Assembly: GCF_954871325.1 (NCBI RefSeq)
Contig: NC_088775.1
Span: 45,113,561-45,177,560, forward strand
DNA length: 64,000 nucleotides
Source of the DNA: Gordionus sp. m RMFG-2023
Lineage: Eukaryota > Nematomorpha > Gordioida > Chordodea > Parachordodidae
Reading direction: 5' to 3'
The position numbers and the translations under genes were made by a program. Numbering within the stretch: position 1 is the stretch's first letter; each line of letters begins with the position of its first letter. A model generated the notes under the pieces. The model made no database searches, was not told the DNA's origin, and worked only from the letters and a program-made list of their open reading frames with translations. This document shows positions 1 through 12,727 of the stretch, piece by piece.

Positions 1-1960
1 CTAAAGTTTTTGTCAAATGGATTCGTATAATTACAATTTCGGGATATTTACCTGATTTGGTGGAAGTTTTTTCTTGATTTTCCAGTCGTGAAATGGCTAA
101 AAAGAATACAAAAACCACAGCTAGAACAATATACTCTTAATATAAAGGATTCTAAAAATGGATTTGGAAAATAGAATTCAATCCGGTTGGATTCACAATG
201 GGAATTCGGAATGATAAAAAAATTAAAATTAAAGAAAAATTGATAATTTATGAAATTGATTTTTCCAGCAAGTTAAAAATCGCTTGGAGAAATTGTGTAG
301 ATAGAACAATTATTTCTAGAAGGAATTTTAAATTTTCCTATAATTTTCCTCTTGTAAATACCAAAAAATAAGGAATAATGTAAAAAATATTTTTATAAAT
401 ATTATTTTATATGCATTATTGTATAATTTGAAAAGAGATTAAAAGAAAAAGGTGGGCAATGAGGGGTAAGTAGGCCCTGGAGGAATAAAAATGCTAAAAA
501 ACATTTTTCATTTATAAATATCCTGTTTTTATGTATTATGTTCTTTTGTTATATTTAATTATGTTTGAAAATTTGAAGAATTTGTAAGAAGGAATTTGAG
601 AGGAAAGTTTAAAAAGGATTATATTAAGAAAGATCAAAATTTTCTAGCAAAATTTCATTAAAATAATATTGTGAAAATTGAAATTTTTGCAAATTTTCTT
701 AATTTTTGACAAAACCTACAAATAGTAGGGGGATAGTTAAAAATTTTGCTATTTTAATTGAGGAAATTATTGAGAATTTCTTTAATAAAATAAAAGGATT
801 TTTAGGAAATAAAATAAGATTTTCTAGGTTGTTAAATTACCCGACTAATAAATGAATAAAATATATTATTTTAAAAATAATATTTATATTTAGACCTTTC
901 CAGACTGTTGTTAGCAAAAATATAAACTAAATTTGAAAGCTAACTAAAAATTAGTGGCTATATAATCGTGGGATATATAAAATTTGAAACTAAAACGACG
1001 TTTAATAAATGTAATTTTGATTTCCTTTTCATTTTTTTTGTTAATTTTGACTTGATAGAGAGAGCACGGGGCTAGGGGGATACAATCATTTGTTTAGTTT
1101 ATGAATTGCCTTATTTTATCCCTAACATTAGAGGGCTATGCACTTTAATAACGTATCACGTTATAACTATATTAAATTTTGAATAAAAATTTATTTATTC
1201 AATTTATTAATGATAAAGTAAAGAAAAAAAATATAATTATTTTATATTATGTTCTAGTAATTTAATTTATTATAATTATTTATTTTTTTAGTAAAAATAT
1301 TTCTAAAAAATGAATATAATGTAAAATATAAAGTATAAAAAAAATATAATTATTCTAAACGTTTAAAAAAAATTAATATATTTTTTATCGTATTTCATTT
1401 CATTTTTAGAACAAATATAAATTTTCTAAAAAAATTAATTTAGCACTTTCCAGTTCAACTTCCAGACAGTTCATAACAAAAATCTGGAAATGAAATCTAA
1501 AAATCGAAAAATTTTTCAAAAAATGTTTGAACAGAAAACTTTTTTTCGATTTCATCTCGAAAGATTTATTAAGAATAAAAATTACATACCTATAATAGAT
1601 TCTTAAAAAAGATTTTCGTCTTTTTAAGGTAAAATTTGATCAAAAATCTTTGTTATCAAAAAAAATTTGCTCAAAAAATTTGTTGACGATTTTTTTCAAA
1701 CTCTGCTAAAAATTAAACACTACTATATTTCGATTAAAAATTTATTAAATTACAATTCAAAATTTATATGCAAAATATAGTAAAATAAGGTATAATAGAA
1801 TGATTTGTTTAGAAAAATGAATAATTATTGAATACAGGCAAAATAAACAAAATTATTAATTTTTATTAATAATGAATATATGAGCCATAATTATAATCTA
1901 TAATAAAATGGGACAAAAAAATGTACGAAAATTTCAAAAAATAACAATAAAGGAGGAGAT
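1..1960. other. AT-rich stretch without recognisable gene
   Basis: Long runs of A and T with stop codons in every frame. I recognise no conserved protein, RNA gene or terminal repeat here. It is probably old, decayed repeat or intergenic sequence. Confidence 0.6.
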
Positions 1961-1961
1961 A

Positions 1962-2304
1962 ACATAAAGCTGAATTCGCTTTAAGAATAGCGATCCAACC
2001 TTTGTCTAAGAAAAAACCCCTCTCGAGGTTCTTGAGTATGCTGATTTGTGATCCTAAATTTTTGAAGAATGTTAGGGCAAGTTTGCTGAATGTGGCAAGT
2101 GTGGTGAAATGATAGGAATGAAACAATGGTCATTTGAAATTTCTGTGTATTTGGAGATTTTAAGTTGTTCATTCTGGTCAATGATGTTAAGGACTTGGTT
2201 AGATGGGGCCAGGGGGTCAATACATGAATAGTACCATATCAATAATTGACCTCTCCTCTATGGAATTTGAGTGATCCCGTCAGGACTTGTCTGATCTAAA
2301 AAGA
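1962..2304 (-). pseudogene. LINE copy 1, C-terminal (restriction-like endonuclease) part
   Basis: Read on the minus strand, this encodes WYYSCIDPLAPSNQ followed by REGFFLRQRLDRY. These match WDFSCVDPLSPSN and KEGVYLRQRIE at the end of the LINE at 53.6-56.5 kb. In that family the stretch after the RPDG-like motif holds the WD of a restriction-like endonuclease. The piece continues at 3955 beyond an inserted hAT. The frame changes at least once and has stop codons, so this copy is dead. The nucleotide match around the insertion (gacc-tgag) shows that the two halves were once contiguous. Confidence 0.75.
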
Positions 2305-2312
2305 CCCTGAGA

Positions 2313-3946
2313 CAGGCGCGTTCGTAAAATCCCCCCCCCCAAGCCAAAAAATGCAGATGCCGAATATATTTTTCAAAAATATTATTGTTTATATTAATTT
2401 ATTTAATATTTATTCCTATCTCATATTAAATATATATTTAATTACATTTATTATCACATTCATCAACTAAGTTATTTTATCAATTAATTTTGATTTCAAG
2501 TTTTCAGGCGTAATATTTACTTATTATTTTCAAATTTTTAGTGGCGTAATATTTATCTACCATTTTCAAATTTCTAGTCAAATAATAATTATTTAAACTC
2601 CTTGTCCAACAAGGAGAAAGAAATTGCAACCTTGTCCAACGAGATTGAGTCTCCGCCATCAAGCAGTAACAGCTTTTATGGAGTAAGAAGAGCCGATTAT
2701 TAATGCTATTACTGAAATATCACAATGGCTTAAAAAAAATATTTCCTCAGAAGCAAGAAAATTATTGGATTCAATGCTTATTCCAAATTTTTTTTCTCAT
2801 TAGAATGTATTATTTAATTATACAACTATTTTATGTATTACTTTTCAAAACATGACATTGACTTGATTAAGAAGATGAGAATAGCGGAGAGTATTTTATT
2901 AGAATTCAAGGAAATTAGGACTAATGTTGATGAAGAATTTCATATTTTATAAGTTATTGTTAAGTCAAAAGCAGAGCTATACGTGTTTAATATTTGTCTC
3001 CCTCGACGTGCAGCAAGGCAAGCTTATAGTTAATACATTAATATAGGATCAGTAGAAAAGTATATCTTAGATACAGATACATTTATAACCCAAATAAATG
3101 AATGGTTTTTAAGTCATCATGCAGCACTTACCAATCTGCAAATATTACTTCCATAAAAGCCTTCCCAACCTTTTTCAGATAATGATAGAAAAAAAAATTT
3201 GTTGGATTTTTATCATGAAAATGTTAAAGTATTTTATGATGACTTATTAGCTGAATAACTATGTTTATAAGATTAACTATGATTGATATACCAAAAAATG
3301 CTATGGATTTTTTAAAATAAAATTTTCAGGCCCGACCCGGATTTTTTAAAAATAAATTATATTTATTTTTGATTTTTATAGCTAATAATAACGATTTCAA
3401 ATATAGGCTTTTAAAATATACAGCCTGGCCCGGGTATTTTTTTAAAAACAATTTTAAGGCCGACTTGGGTGTTTTTTAAAAAAAATTTAGGCCCAGCCTG
3501 GGTGTTTTTTTTAAAAAATTTCGGGCCTGGCCCAGATATATTTATATAAATTAAAATATTAGGCATTTGACGACAAGCAAGGATGTGATAATTGAAAAAT
3601 TAGCTCAATCCCACGAAGATTGGATTATACATTGTAAATATATAACATTCAAAATACAATTAATCCTAAGAAATTTTTTATGTATTAATTTATATTTCTA
3701 ACATTTAAATTTTTTATACTTTATATATAAATTTTAAAGTCTCAAAAAATTCAAATTTCTATTTTGGGTCATTTAAGTGATTTTTTATATATAATTTTTT
3801 TAAAATTCACATTAATTTAAAATTGTGTATTAGAAATAGTTATTAGTCCTAATAAATTTATGCTTGATATTTTTAAAAACAATAATATTTCTTAAAAAAT
3901 TTTATTATCCCCCCCCCCCCAGACCAAATTCCTACGTATGCGTCAG
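2313..3946 (+). mobile_element. hAT transposon (ZMYM/TTF type), decayed, inserted in LINE copy 1
   Basis: The ends are imperfect inverted repeats: CAGGCGCGTTCGTAAAAT at the left and, read inward from the right, CTGACGCATACGTAGGAAT. The flanking 8-bp duplications are ccctgaga (2305-2312) and ccctggga (3947-3954), one mismatch. Both ends carry a run of about 11 C just inside. At 2955-3035 the plus strand encodes SKAELYVFNICLPRRAARQ, the LPR..RQ block typical of ZMYM/TTF-type hAT transposases. A downstream piece encodes FYHENVKVFYDDLLAE. Stops between the pieces and the short total length show that the copy is inactive. The hAT at 61252-63092 is a relative that retains a later part of the transposase. 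Confidence 0.8.
3305..3545. repeat. GGCCCGG-rich subterminal-type repeats
   Basis: Four or five degenerate repeats of an aggcccgacccgga or tttcgggcctggccc motif, separated by T/A runs, lie inside the hAT. The same motif fills the ends of the CAGAGACC MITEs elsewhere in the window, so this is probably a decayed MITE nested here. I cannot place its ends. Confidence 0.5.
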
Positions 3947-3954
3947 CCCTGGGA

Positions 3955-5655
3955 TATAGTATTTACTGATTTCAAGGCATGTTAGATGAATCGTCCATCG
4001 CAAGAGCGACTAAACTATGTGTCTTCCATTCATGTCAACGGGCTAGTTACAACCTGAACAGATGTGAGGGTAGGTGATGGAGCAGTTTAGACGAATACCG
4101 ATGGCGTTGGTAAATTCGTTGTTGGAAAGTTAAGTTGAAGATTGACAGAAGGAATGGCCTCGAGAAACTCATGCCCAGTACCATTGAGCAGGGGAGAAAA
4201 GTGCTGTCAGTAGATTGCATGCTAGATAAGAGTGTTTCTCGCAGCGAGCAACTACCGGGGCTTCTCAGTCCTTCTGTTTATGGGTTGTAGGGAGATGAAA
4301 ATCAACTTTAATCCGTGTTTTCCAAATATTAATGGCCTAAATTAAGGAAAAGTCTTTTTTAGGAGTTGGTTATTTGCTTTGACAAGAGGCTACTCGATAT
4401 TTAAGAGGTTGTTGGTAAGTCGTAGGAGATCTAATGCCAAGTTCACCGAATTTGGTTGGGAGCGAAGCTTGGGCCCAAGCGGTTTCGTTGAATCTGAGGT
4501 TTACTATTTTTTCGGTTAAGTCCTTTATTCCATTTTCGTATGTTTTAAGTGGAAAAGGATATTTAAAAATCGGCGTTGAACGGAAGGCATAGATCCTTGG
4601 TATAAAAAAGAAATTTTTTAACAAGAAAAAGGACTTGTGTGAAGGAAAAAGAGTAAAGAGCCCTACAGTTTAAGGATGATGTCAAGTCTAGAGTGAAGAA
4701 ATATGCAAATTGTCTCATGTCCTCTTACAGGAGATCCTAAATGTGTTAATTCATTAAGTGCAGTGAATTTGAAATTCAAGCGTTAGGAGCGTTTGAAATT
4801 AATTGGATGAATTCAGATTTGCTCGGGTTGAGAGAGAGTCCAATAACTGTGCCCATTTCATGAATATGTTAACTGCTTTGTCAATTTCACAGCTGGAACT
4901 CAAGATTTCATCATCGATGTATCACGCATGAAGAGATAGAGTACATGAAGAGTGTATTGATTTTATTGTGTCATTGATTCCAGGAAAGAAAGGAACCAAG
5001 GGGGTCTCCCTGTTGAATGCCCTCGACTGAAAATATTTTTTTCTTGTTGAATTGTAAGGTTGTTGGAAATCTGTAGCAAGAGAAAAGGAATTTGGTGTAA
5101 GCAGGGAAATGGGAGCAAGTGGAATGTAGGAAGGTGTTCCTGGAAAGGGTGCTGAATGCGTTGGAAAAGTCCTTTTTCACTAAAGCTTCGTTTGTTGGGT
5201 TATTTTCGAGATAAATTCTTCTTAAGTGTACTATATTTTCACACATAGCAGGTTCGCCTACATCCAATTGGTAAGGGCTGAGGATGTGTAATGCTTCGTG
5301 TTTGATTCTTGAAGTAATTAATTTTGCTACCAATCTACGATAAGTTGAACCAATGATGATGAGCCGAATGTCCTTGTTGGGTTTTTGGAGAGCGATGAGT
5401 CGTGCACCGAAGAGTAATGGAGTTATAAAACTAGATACATCTCCATTTAAGATTTTATTGTATAAGTTGGTAATTTTAGTGAGAATTGAAACATGTGTAC
5501 AAAAGGGAGTGGTGATGTTCTGTAAGATGATTGGTATAACCTGTCAAGTCCATGCGCTGAGTGGATAAGAAAAGATTGCATTCCTTACTTCTTCCTGTGT
5601 GAAATCTACTGCACAATGCATGTAAGGTTGCGAAATTATTGGCGTTAGAGTTGAA
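3955..5655 (-). pseudogene. LINE copy 1, reverse transcriptase part
   Basis: Minus-strand remnant of a non-LTR retrotransposon of the RLE-bearing group (R2/NeSL/CRE-like organisation). In order it shows a leader block ending FTQEEVRNAI, the block LFGARLIALQKPNKDIR with IIIGSTYRRL, catalytic motif A as KKDFSNAF (in the open stretch 4971-5333), motif B as GIQQGDPLG, motif C YIDD at 4910-4921, and the post-RT block KFGELGIRSP (4370-4624). The codon just before YIDD, where copy 2 has W, is TGA (4922-4924). There is another TGA in the leader and at least one frame change, so the copy is dead. It is clearly related to the copy at 53.6-56.5 kb but well diverged from it. Confidence 0.88.
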
Positions 5656-6275
5656 GTTGGTTATAGGAAAATTAAAAGTGAATATTAAATTTTTTAAACA
5701 AAAATAGTTTAAAATACTATTTATATCTTTTGTCAAGAAAATGATAGGATACAAAATTAAAAATAAAGTATCTTACCAGTACTAGTTTAATATTTTACTT
5801 TAAAAATTCATTGTATTGAATCTAATAAAACTTAAATATTATTAATCAAAGAATAAAATTTGGCTTTTCTCCTATGGTTAGATAATCATGGAAATTTTAA
5901 GTCCATGGGCATTGTGATAAAGCCTATTTTCAGAATGTTTTCTACTTAGATATTCATCTTTGAATATAATTAACTTCCATGATATTATTTTTAGCATAAT
6001 TATATGAACGACTTTGCCCTAGCCTGGCCATTTGGCCAAAGCATGCAGAAAGATAATTTTGTTAAATAATTAACGTGTGTACCGTATAAAGAGATATTTT
6101 TGAGTAAAGAAGGAATATTAATAAATGGTTTGTGTGTTATTTGGAATAAAATTTTAAAAATAATAGCAAAGGGGAAGAATAATTGAAAAGTACATGCCTA
6201 AAAAAGGCACACTCAAAATGTGCTATTTTTGATAAAATATATTTACATTCCCGTATTGTATTGATTAGTTTATTC
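5656..6275. other. AT-rich gap
   Basis: The homology to the LINE fades here. I see no gene and no clear terminal repeat. Confidence 0.5.
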
Positions 6276-6420
6276 CAGAGACCTGCAGAGATACCATTTG
6301 CATGGCTTGACTAGGATTTTTTTAAAATTTTTTTTAAGCCTACCGGGTATTAAATTAAAATACGGCCCGTCCCGTGTACCTGGACCAAATATAGGGCCGG
6401 GCCTGCATGATTTTGGTTTA
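6276..6420. repeat. End fragment of a CAGAGACC-type hAT MITE
   Basis: It begins CAGAGACCTGCAGAGATACC and continues with GGCCCG-rich sequence ending near gggccgggcctgcatg. The same terminus occurs at 36160 and, degraded, at 50926, and a complete relative lies at 28334-28707. The opposite end is not found here, so this is a partial copy. Confidence 0.6.
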
Positions 6421-6654
6421 TACTTATAAGTGAAAAATGAATGTCAAAATTGCAATATTTTATTTAATAAAACAATAGTGCTTCTTCAATCTTATTTTAA
6501 CCACTTAACTCGGACGCTTAGCTATTTTAACTCCTATAGGATAAAATTATAAAAAGGGGTCGATTTAGCTATATATAAATCTATAATTTTTTTATTATAT
6601 TTTTGTTTCAAAATTTTTTGGTGAAAATGCAAAATAGAATTCGTTTTAACCAGG

Positions 6655-7560
6655 TCTCATTTGCATTCAAAAATATTAAATATCTTAAAAATAACAATCA
6701 TGACATTGACAATTGTCACTTATCTTTTGTACATCTTGATTGAAAATTTAGTATAACATGTTTAAAATATATTTTTTTAACATTTTGGCCAAATTATTCA
6801 AAAAAATTTAAAAATAACAAATACGACAGTTGTCACTTTTCTTTTCGTTGAAAATTTAATTTTACATATTACAATATATTTTTACCCATTTTTGTCAAAA
6901 AAGTTAAAAAAAAATAAGGATTATGATAATTGTCACTTTTCTATGGTATCATTGAAATTTTAATTCAAATTATATATTGTATTGGGATATGGAATCCACG
7001 GGGATTCGGAAACTCTCAATTTTATATCATTTATTGAGAGCGATATTAGATTTGGAAACCCTGATTTGACCGGAAATGTATTTCAGCATAAGTAAAGTAA
7101 CTACCCTATGATTTTCAGATTATTTCGCCATTATTTTGTGTATTAATCAATTTATATGAAATAACTATATAAAAATGAATATATGTTAAGAGTCATTCAA
7201 AAGTTTACGGCAAAATTGTTTACATTCACGTGTGGGTATTCCATAAGTGCTAGAATATATTTCTGGTGAAATCAGAAATTCTAAATAAAATGGCTTTTAG
7301 TAAATAATTTAAAATGAACAGATTTCGAGTTCACATGGATTCCATATCCCAATACCATATATAATACATAATTTGAACCATTTTAGTCAAAAATATTCAA
7401 AAAACTTAAAATAGATCGATTATTACGATTTTCACTTTTCCCTTGTACATCTTTATTGAAATTTTATTTTAACATACAATTTATATATTATAACTTTTAA
7501 AATTAATATCGTTCCTCATCTCTGAAGATTTTTTAACATTGATTTTTTAAAATTTTCTGA
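6655..7560. repeat. GACAATTGTC tandem repeat, array 1 (split by a MITE)
   Basis: Units of roughly 110-140 bp recur. Each carries tgacaattgtcac or a variant, then a gtacatc..tgattgaaattt block, then a ccattttgtcaaaaaa block. Three units lie before 6979 and one and a half after 7355; the MITE between them interrupts the array. The same unit appears in inverted orientation at 52.9-53.3 kb and 57.0-57.7 kb. Confidence 0.75.
6979..7355. mobile_element. MITE with 20-bp inverted ends
   Basis: The left end GTATTGGGATATGGAATCCA is repeated exactly, inverted, at the right end. The element is 377 bp with no coding sequence, and it sits within tandem-repeat array 1. I see no convincing target duplication because the flanks are simple TA sequence, so I do not assign a superfamily. 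Confidence 0.75.
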
Positions 7561-9227
7561 TAAACTAAATTTAATTAATTTGGAACGTATCCTTTGTCTA
7601 TGAACGCCGAATGCTTTCAATTATTTTTAGAATGTTTAGAACATTAATATCACGATAGTGCTATAAGAAAATAATTTATTTATTGTCAGAAACAAAAGAA
7701 ATTTATAAAGTACGATTTTAAGTATATAATGATTTTTCTTTTATAGATGATAAATTTATAAGCTTAACCCCTTATATAAAGTCTCAGATCATATTTCAAT
7801 GCAATCTACATATTATAATAATGTTAAAATATATTAAGGCTTCAGCTCATTTTATATTTTAAAAATATATCCGATATATTTAATAAAGATTTGTAAATAT
7901 TTCCTCCATATGGAGAAGTTTAATCTATTATAAATTTATTCTTTATTAATTATTTTATTGCATGATATAATATTTTTGAAATGTCTATATTCAAAATTAA
8001 CATAAATTAAATACTAGTTTTTGAAATTTTTTTAAATAATGAAACTTTTATAATAGATTTTTTGTAAATTTTGTCCCGGCAATGAAATTTTATTATTTTT
8101 CAAAAGTATCAAATTTAAATCCCTTTTCTCTTTATTAATGTTATAAAAACAAAACATTTATATAGTCAAAAATAGAGATCCATTTTATAGCTAGATAGAA
8201 GGCAGAGAAGAAAGTAGTTTCATTTTTGAAAATTTTTATTTTCATTTTATATTTAATTATCAACTTTTAATAAAAATTTAGATTTCTCTCATTTAGCAAT
8301 TTTTATGGATATTAGAAAAAAAAATATTTGGATAATAAAAAGCAAAAAAAAAAAATCTTTTTAAATATATTAAAACAAAGGGTAATAAAAAAGTATTGAT
8401 TGGAGAATAAAATGCAATGACAACAGTGATAACAATTTTTTTTAAATTTTTAAGTTTAAGTGGCGCAGATTCCACGGAAGCAACTGCATTCTCAATACAT
8501 TGAATTCTACAAAATCGATATTATTGACCCCTTTATATTTTGAACAACAAATTTTATTTTGAGAAAATATATGCTGAAGTTTCTGCTTTATTTATAGTAT
8601 AGATTGATGTTTGCCACCAACAATTAACGGTGATAAATAGCGTCATTTTTAGCCGGTTTTGGACCCACTTTAAAAAGGTTAAACCTATTTATTAGGGAAT
8701 ACAATTATCTTATCTCGAAAGAGTTGTAAACTTAATGGATAAGTCAATCTTTATGGAAATTTTTTGACTGTTATATTTGAGCCGATTTAACAACACTATT
8801 TACAAGATATAGTCTAATTTTCAAAATATTTTAAATGTTTAAATAGGAATTTGAAATTTCAAATAGTAAAATGGTTTCCGTCTCCTTTTGCCAATCAATG
8901 AACAATTTCTTTAAAAATATGATACCAAAGAATGATTATACAAAACAATATTCAATTATGTGCCTTAACTTAATTTGAGAGAAAATATTTATATTTATAA
9001 AGAACAAAAAAATCAGTATTCACAAGATGATAGTGATGAAGATGATTGTAGTTTCAAAAAAAAGGGAAGAAGTTCATGCTCTCAAATTCAAAAGACTCAT
9101 ACTTAGAAGTCTATAATAAATAATATTCAAGAGACAAAAACAGATATAATAAATGCAAGGCCAAAATGAACAAAATATAAACCAACCTATTTAAAAGATT
9201 AGAAATTATCAAAAATACAAAGAAGAA
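7561..9227. other. AT-rich gap
   Basis: No open frame here resembles a known protein and no terminal repeats are apparent. There are a few long poly-A and poly-T tracts around 8310-8370. Confidence 0.5.
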
Positions 9228-9362
9228 AATTGTTGTGTTTCAACACTGTTTATAATTTATATTATCCTTTGTTTGTACCATATACCTTGTTTATCATTTA
9301 TATTTTTCTCTTTGTTTGAACAATATTCGTATATTACTATTTATATTTTTCTTTGTTCACTT

Positions 9363-10864
9363 CAGAGTTGTTAAAGCAGCGCGCTAACTTTTTTGGTAGC
9401 TATAGCTAATAGCGGCTACTTTTTTTGTAATTATTTAATTTTTTAGCACGCTACTTTTTTTGAAAGTAGCTAAGTAGCCGCTACTTCGCTACTTAAAAAA
9501 TATAATGAAGGTAAGTGTATACATGTAAATTTAAATATAATATCATAATTAATTATAATTTTTATGATTTATTATTTAATTTTGAAATTAAAATATAATT
9601 TCAATTTGTAATTTATATTTTCATTTGTATTATAAACCTAAATCACGTGTTAATAATTTAAAATGTCATCGCCTTTGGATATCCAAATCGTCAGACAATG
9701 ATATTAATGAAATGAAAGATACCAGGGAAGAAAATGTTCTTAATAGCTATAATACAAATTTCCCATTCCCTAGATTTGAAAATTTTTTTAAATAAATATA
9801 TAACCAAAACTGGTTTCAAATTTATTTGTTTAAAATAAATATTTCCTCAAATCAATCCAGTAGCTATAACCTCAAGAAACACCTAAAGGTAAATTGTCAT
9901 TTTTACATTCTAATAATATTTTTTTATAAGACTGTTCATGAGTTTTAAGGAAATGAAGAAACATCTAAATAATTTTGGTATAGGCGACTCTACATCCAAA
10001 AAGACTAATTCAATTCAAACCAAATTAATTAATAATGCAAATGACAATATATCTCAGAAATTGGCTGATAAAGTTATTGTTGATTTTATAATTTATACAG
10101 TTCAGCCAATGTCCTTAGTTGTTAATCCTTCATTTACCATGATAATTAAAACTCTATCCCCTGATACAACAATTTTATGCCTCCAGACACTAATGAATAA
10201 AATAGCAGATAACTTTAATATGATGAAAGATGCTCTAATAGTAGAGTTATCAGAGATATCATATATATGTACCACGGGAGATAGTTGAACACATAACAGA
10301 AGGTAAAAACTTATTTATAGTTATAAATTGATCTGATTAAATATTTTTGAGCTTATTTGGGAATCACAGGCCATTGGCTAGACCCTAGAACTTTAAAAAG
10401 AAGATCTGTGGCATTAGCTCTGAAAATGATAATAGGATGCCAGACATACTATGTACTTGCAAATAAAATTATTGATATTCTATCTTATATTAAAAATATG
10501 TATAATGTGCTAGTGTCGAGATATTATTTAATAAGGCAAAACTTATACTTTCTGATCGTCGCTCTAGACTTGGGGATGATAATATTGAAATGATTTTATT
10601 ATTAAAATGCAACAAATTACCATAAATATTTATTTTTATTACATAAATTTTATTATAATTAAAACTAACTATATTTTAATATTTATAAATGTTGATTTTT
10701 ATATATTTACTATACAATAACATTATAAGCAAAAAATAAAAAATTTGTTTTATAAATTTATTTTATAAAAAGTAGCTTAAAAAGTAGCTAATAGCGAGCT
10801 ACTTTTTTTAACAAATAGCGATAGCGGCAGCGCGCTACTTTTAAAATAGCGTTTAACAACTCTA
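9363..10864 (+). mobile_element. hAT transposon, BED-finger (ZBED) type, decayed
   Basis: The ends are CAGAGTTGTTAAA and, inverted, TAGAGTTGTTAAA. They are flanked by a perfect 8-bp duplication GTTCACTT (9355-9362 and 10865-10872). Inside each end are repeated GTAGC/GCTAC blocks (taatagcggctacttttt). The gene is on the plus strand. It has the end of a BED finger (SSYNLKKHLK, then TVH after a likely 42-nt intron), then QTKLINN...VDFIIYTVQPMSLV (9938-10288), then GITGHWLDPRTLKRRS (10357-10440). The order matches ZBED-type hAT transposases. Stops, including TGA where relatives have W, and the missing C-terminal half make it non-autonomous. Confidence 0.88.
9889..9930 (+). other. Probable 42-nt intron in the hAT gene
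   Basis: The sequence between cacctaaag and actgttcat begins GTAAATTG and ends TTTTTTATAAG. Removing it brings together the two histidine-bearing halves of the BED finger (HLK + TVH). The reading frame just after it no longer fits the next open stretch, so the copy has since drifted. Confidence 0.5.
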
Positions 10865-10945
10865 GTTCACTTATACCGAGCCTGTCCTAGTTCACTTATA
10901 CCGAGCTTGTTTTAGTTCACTTATACCGAGCCTGTTTTGATTTCA
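10865..10945 (+). repeat. Three 27-bp tandem repeats
   Basis: The unit gttcacttataccgagcctg with a short TTTTA-type tail is repeated three times. The first eight bases double as the target duplication of the hAT to the left. The array lies upstream of a TATA-like box and may be part of the promoter region of an old LTR. Confidence 0.7.
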
Positions 10946-11335
10946 TCCTCAACTGGTTCTAGCCAGTTTTCGAGATGGACAAGGATGAAATTGTTATTTG
11001 TTTATTATCGTTTAATTGAAAAAAAGGGGACTATATAAAGACCTCGGAAAAATGAATTGTGATCATTATAATATTTGATTTTGTTTTGCTGTTTATAATA
11101 TGATATGAAATTGATGTTTACTGTTTGATTACCAATGAAAATAATTTGGTGTTCCATTATTTTCCCGTCTTAGTTACTGGGATTCCATGACTAAAATGAT
11201 ATCCAAATCCGGTCCCCCTGTCCCCATTATCGACCATCCTGGACCCCCGAATACGGACATGGGACCCGTCTGTCCAACTACAACAAAAATCAAATTATAA
11301 TTCATATTCTAAGACAGAGCCATGTATTTCTTCAG

Positions 11336-11618
11336 AGGGAGGAATGTTACAGATGTTCTAAATGGACTAATAATAGTTTAAATATAAACAAAAATAATAA
11401 TAAAAATAAATATTATTAATTAGAATTAATTTAAATAAATTAAAACTGTAATAGAGAAGAAATTTAAATAAATTATAATATGAATTAAAATAAATAATAA
11501 TTAAAATAAATATTAATTAAATTATAATAACAATTATATAACATTAGAATATTGAATAACCTTTTTATAAAATATATAACAATTTATATTTTACTTTTTA
11601 TTTGGTATATTTTACTAT
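11336..11618. other. AT-rich gap
   Basis: AT-rich sequence, possibly LTR remains continuing from the relict to the left. No gene is seen. Confidence 0.4.
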
Positions 11619-12178
11619 TGTTTTTAACTTTACGTAATAATAAAAATCCGATTTTAATACAAAACTTATTAAATAAAATGGATCTTACGTCAATATTCTT
11701 CTTTATAAAGTCTTCCTTTTTTTAACAACAATAAATTTTCTTTCATTTTCTTTTTTTAAACACACTTTTATTTTTCTTCTACCACAAAATTTAAAATCGA
11801 AAAAAAAATATGGATTCTTTATTTTTTCTTTTTGCAACTATATATACATTTCTACAACACAATAATATAATAATATAACTATAAAAATAAACAACTATAA
11901 AAATAAACAACTATAAAAATAAACAACTATAAAAATAAACAACTATAAAAATAAACAACAAAAAATCTATTATTATTTTTTCTAATACATTATATATATA
12001 TTTTTTTCCTTTTTGTTTTCTACAATATTATAACGAATATAAAATATCGAATTATTTTTATTTTTTTATAACTATTTTTCTATCAAGATTTCATCTAATA
12101 ATAACTACAATTATCGACTTATACCTTTTTGCTATAAAAATCTATATCCGCTATATATTCTTTTTTCCACTTACAACA
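11619..12178 (-). repeat. Left LTR (3' LTR) of the Gypsy element
   Basis: On the minus strand it starts TGTTGTAAGTGG and ends near TTAAAAACA. It shares long blocks with 18595-19093. It differs by having five tandem copies of the 16-bp unit aactataaaaataaac (about 11877-11955), whereas the other LTR has about one. Confidence 0.8.
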
Positions 12179-12366
12179 CGCCCTCCCCTAAATAATTATT
12201 TCTCCGCCCCCTCCAAATCTGGGCCTTATACCAACTCCAATTCTTCGTTACTCACTTGACACTCCAACCAATTTAAGAAGTCTGGAGTCAAATAGTTCCC
12301 TAATATTCTCATTTCTTCCTATTTGATCACCACCTCCTCTTCGACACTCTCCTCTCCTCCTCCCAG

Positions 12367-12669
12367 CTAGTTGCTTCTTAGATCGCTCTCTTCATGGACT
12401 TCCTCCTCGTCATGATTGCCTTCCACTTCACTCCAACCCCCAACGGTACTAATGTCTTTCGGCCAAACTACCTCGCCCACGTGGACTGCTGTCTCCCCTA
12501 TCGATGTTCCGTTATCCCCAGCTATCTCATTCTCACAGACGGCCTGCTCCCACATCTTCCCTTCTCCAGCCAAATGAGGGCGCTGGTTCGCGAGATGCCC
12601 CCTCCGGTGACTCCAATAGCATCTTCTTTTTTCTATACGCGTCGGCGTTTCCTGTCCGAATATTCCCAT
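12367..12669 (-). pseudogene. Gypsy polyprotein tail
   Basis: A fossil part. A hydrophilic, acidic C-terminal segment follows the integrase of the 11.6-19.1 kb element, with an EEEVHEES-type end. I recognise no domain. Its place between integrase and purine tract is where Gypsy polyproteins end. Confidence 0.5.
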
Positions 12670-12727
12670 TCGCTCTTAACAGTCTGGTCTCCGATTGGGC
12701 CTCACCGTCACCTGCACCTCGAAGTCT

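Larger units (their letters stand above)
9228..11335 (+). mobile_element. LTR-retrotransposon relict, split by a hAT
   Basis: A fossil. The part outside the inserted hAT (9228-9362 and 10865-11335) has three 27-bp repeats, a TATA-like CTATATAAAG near 11030, a following segment ending ...cttagttac, and then TGGGATTCCATGAC, which resembles a primer-binding site. About 140 bp further on is a purine tract (agagggagga) followed by TGTTACAG, resembling the start of a 3' LTR. It is broken and only end regions are recognisable. The family is uncertain, perhaps Gypsy-like. Confidence 0.4.
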
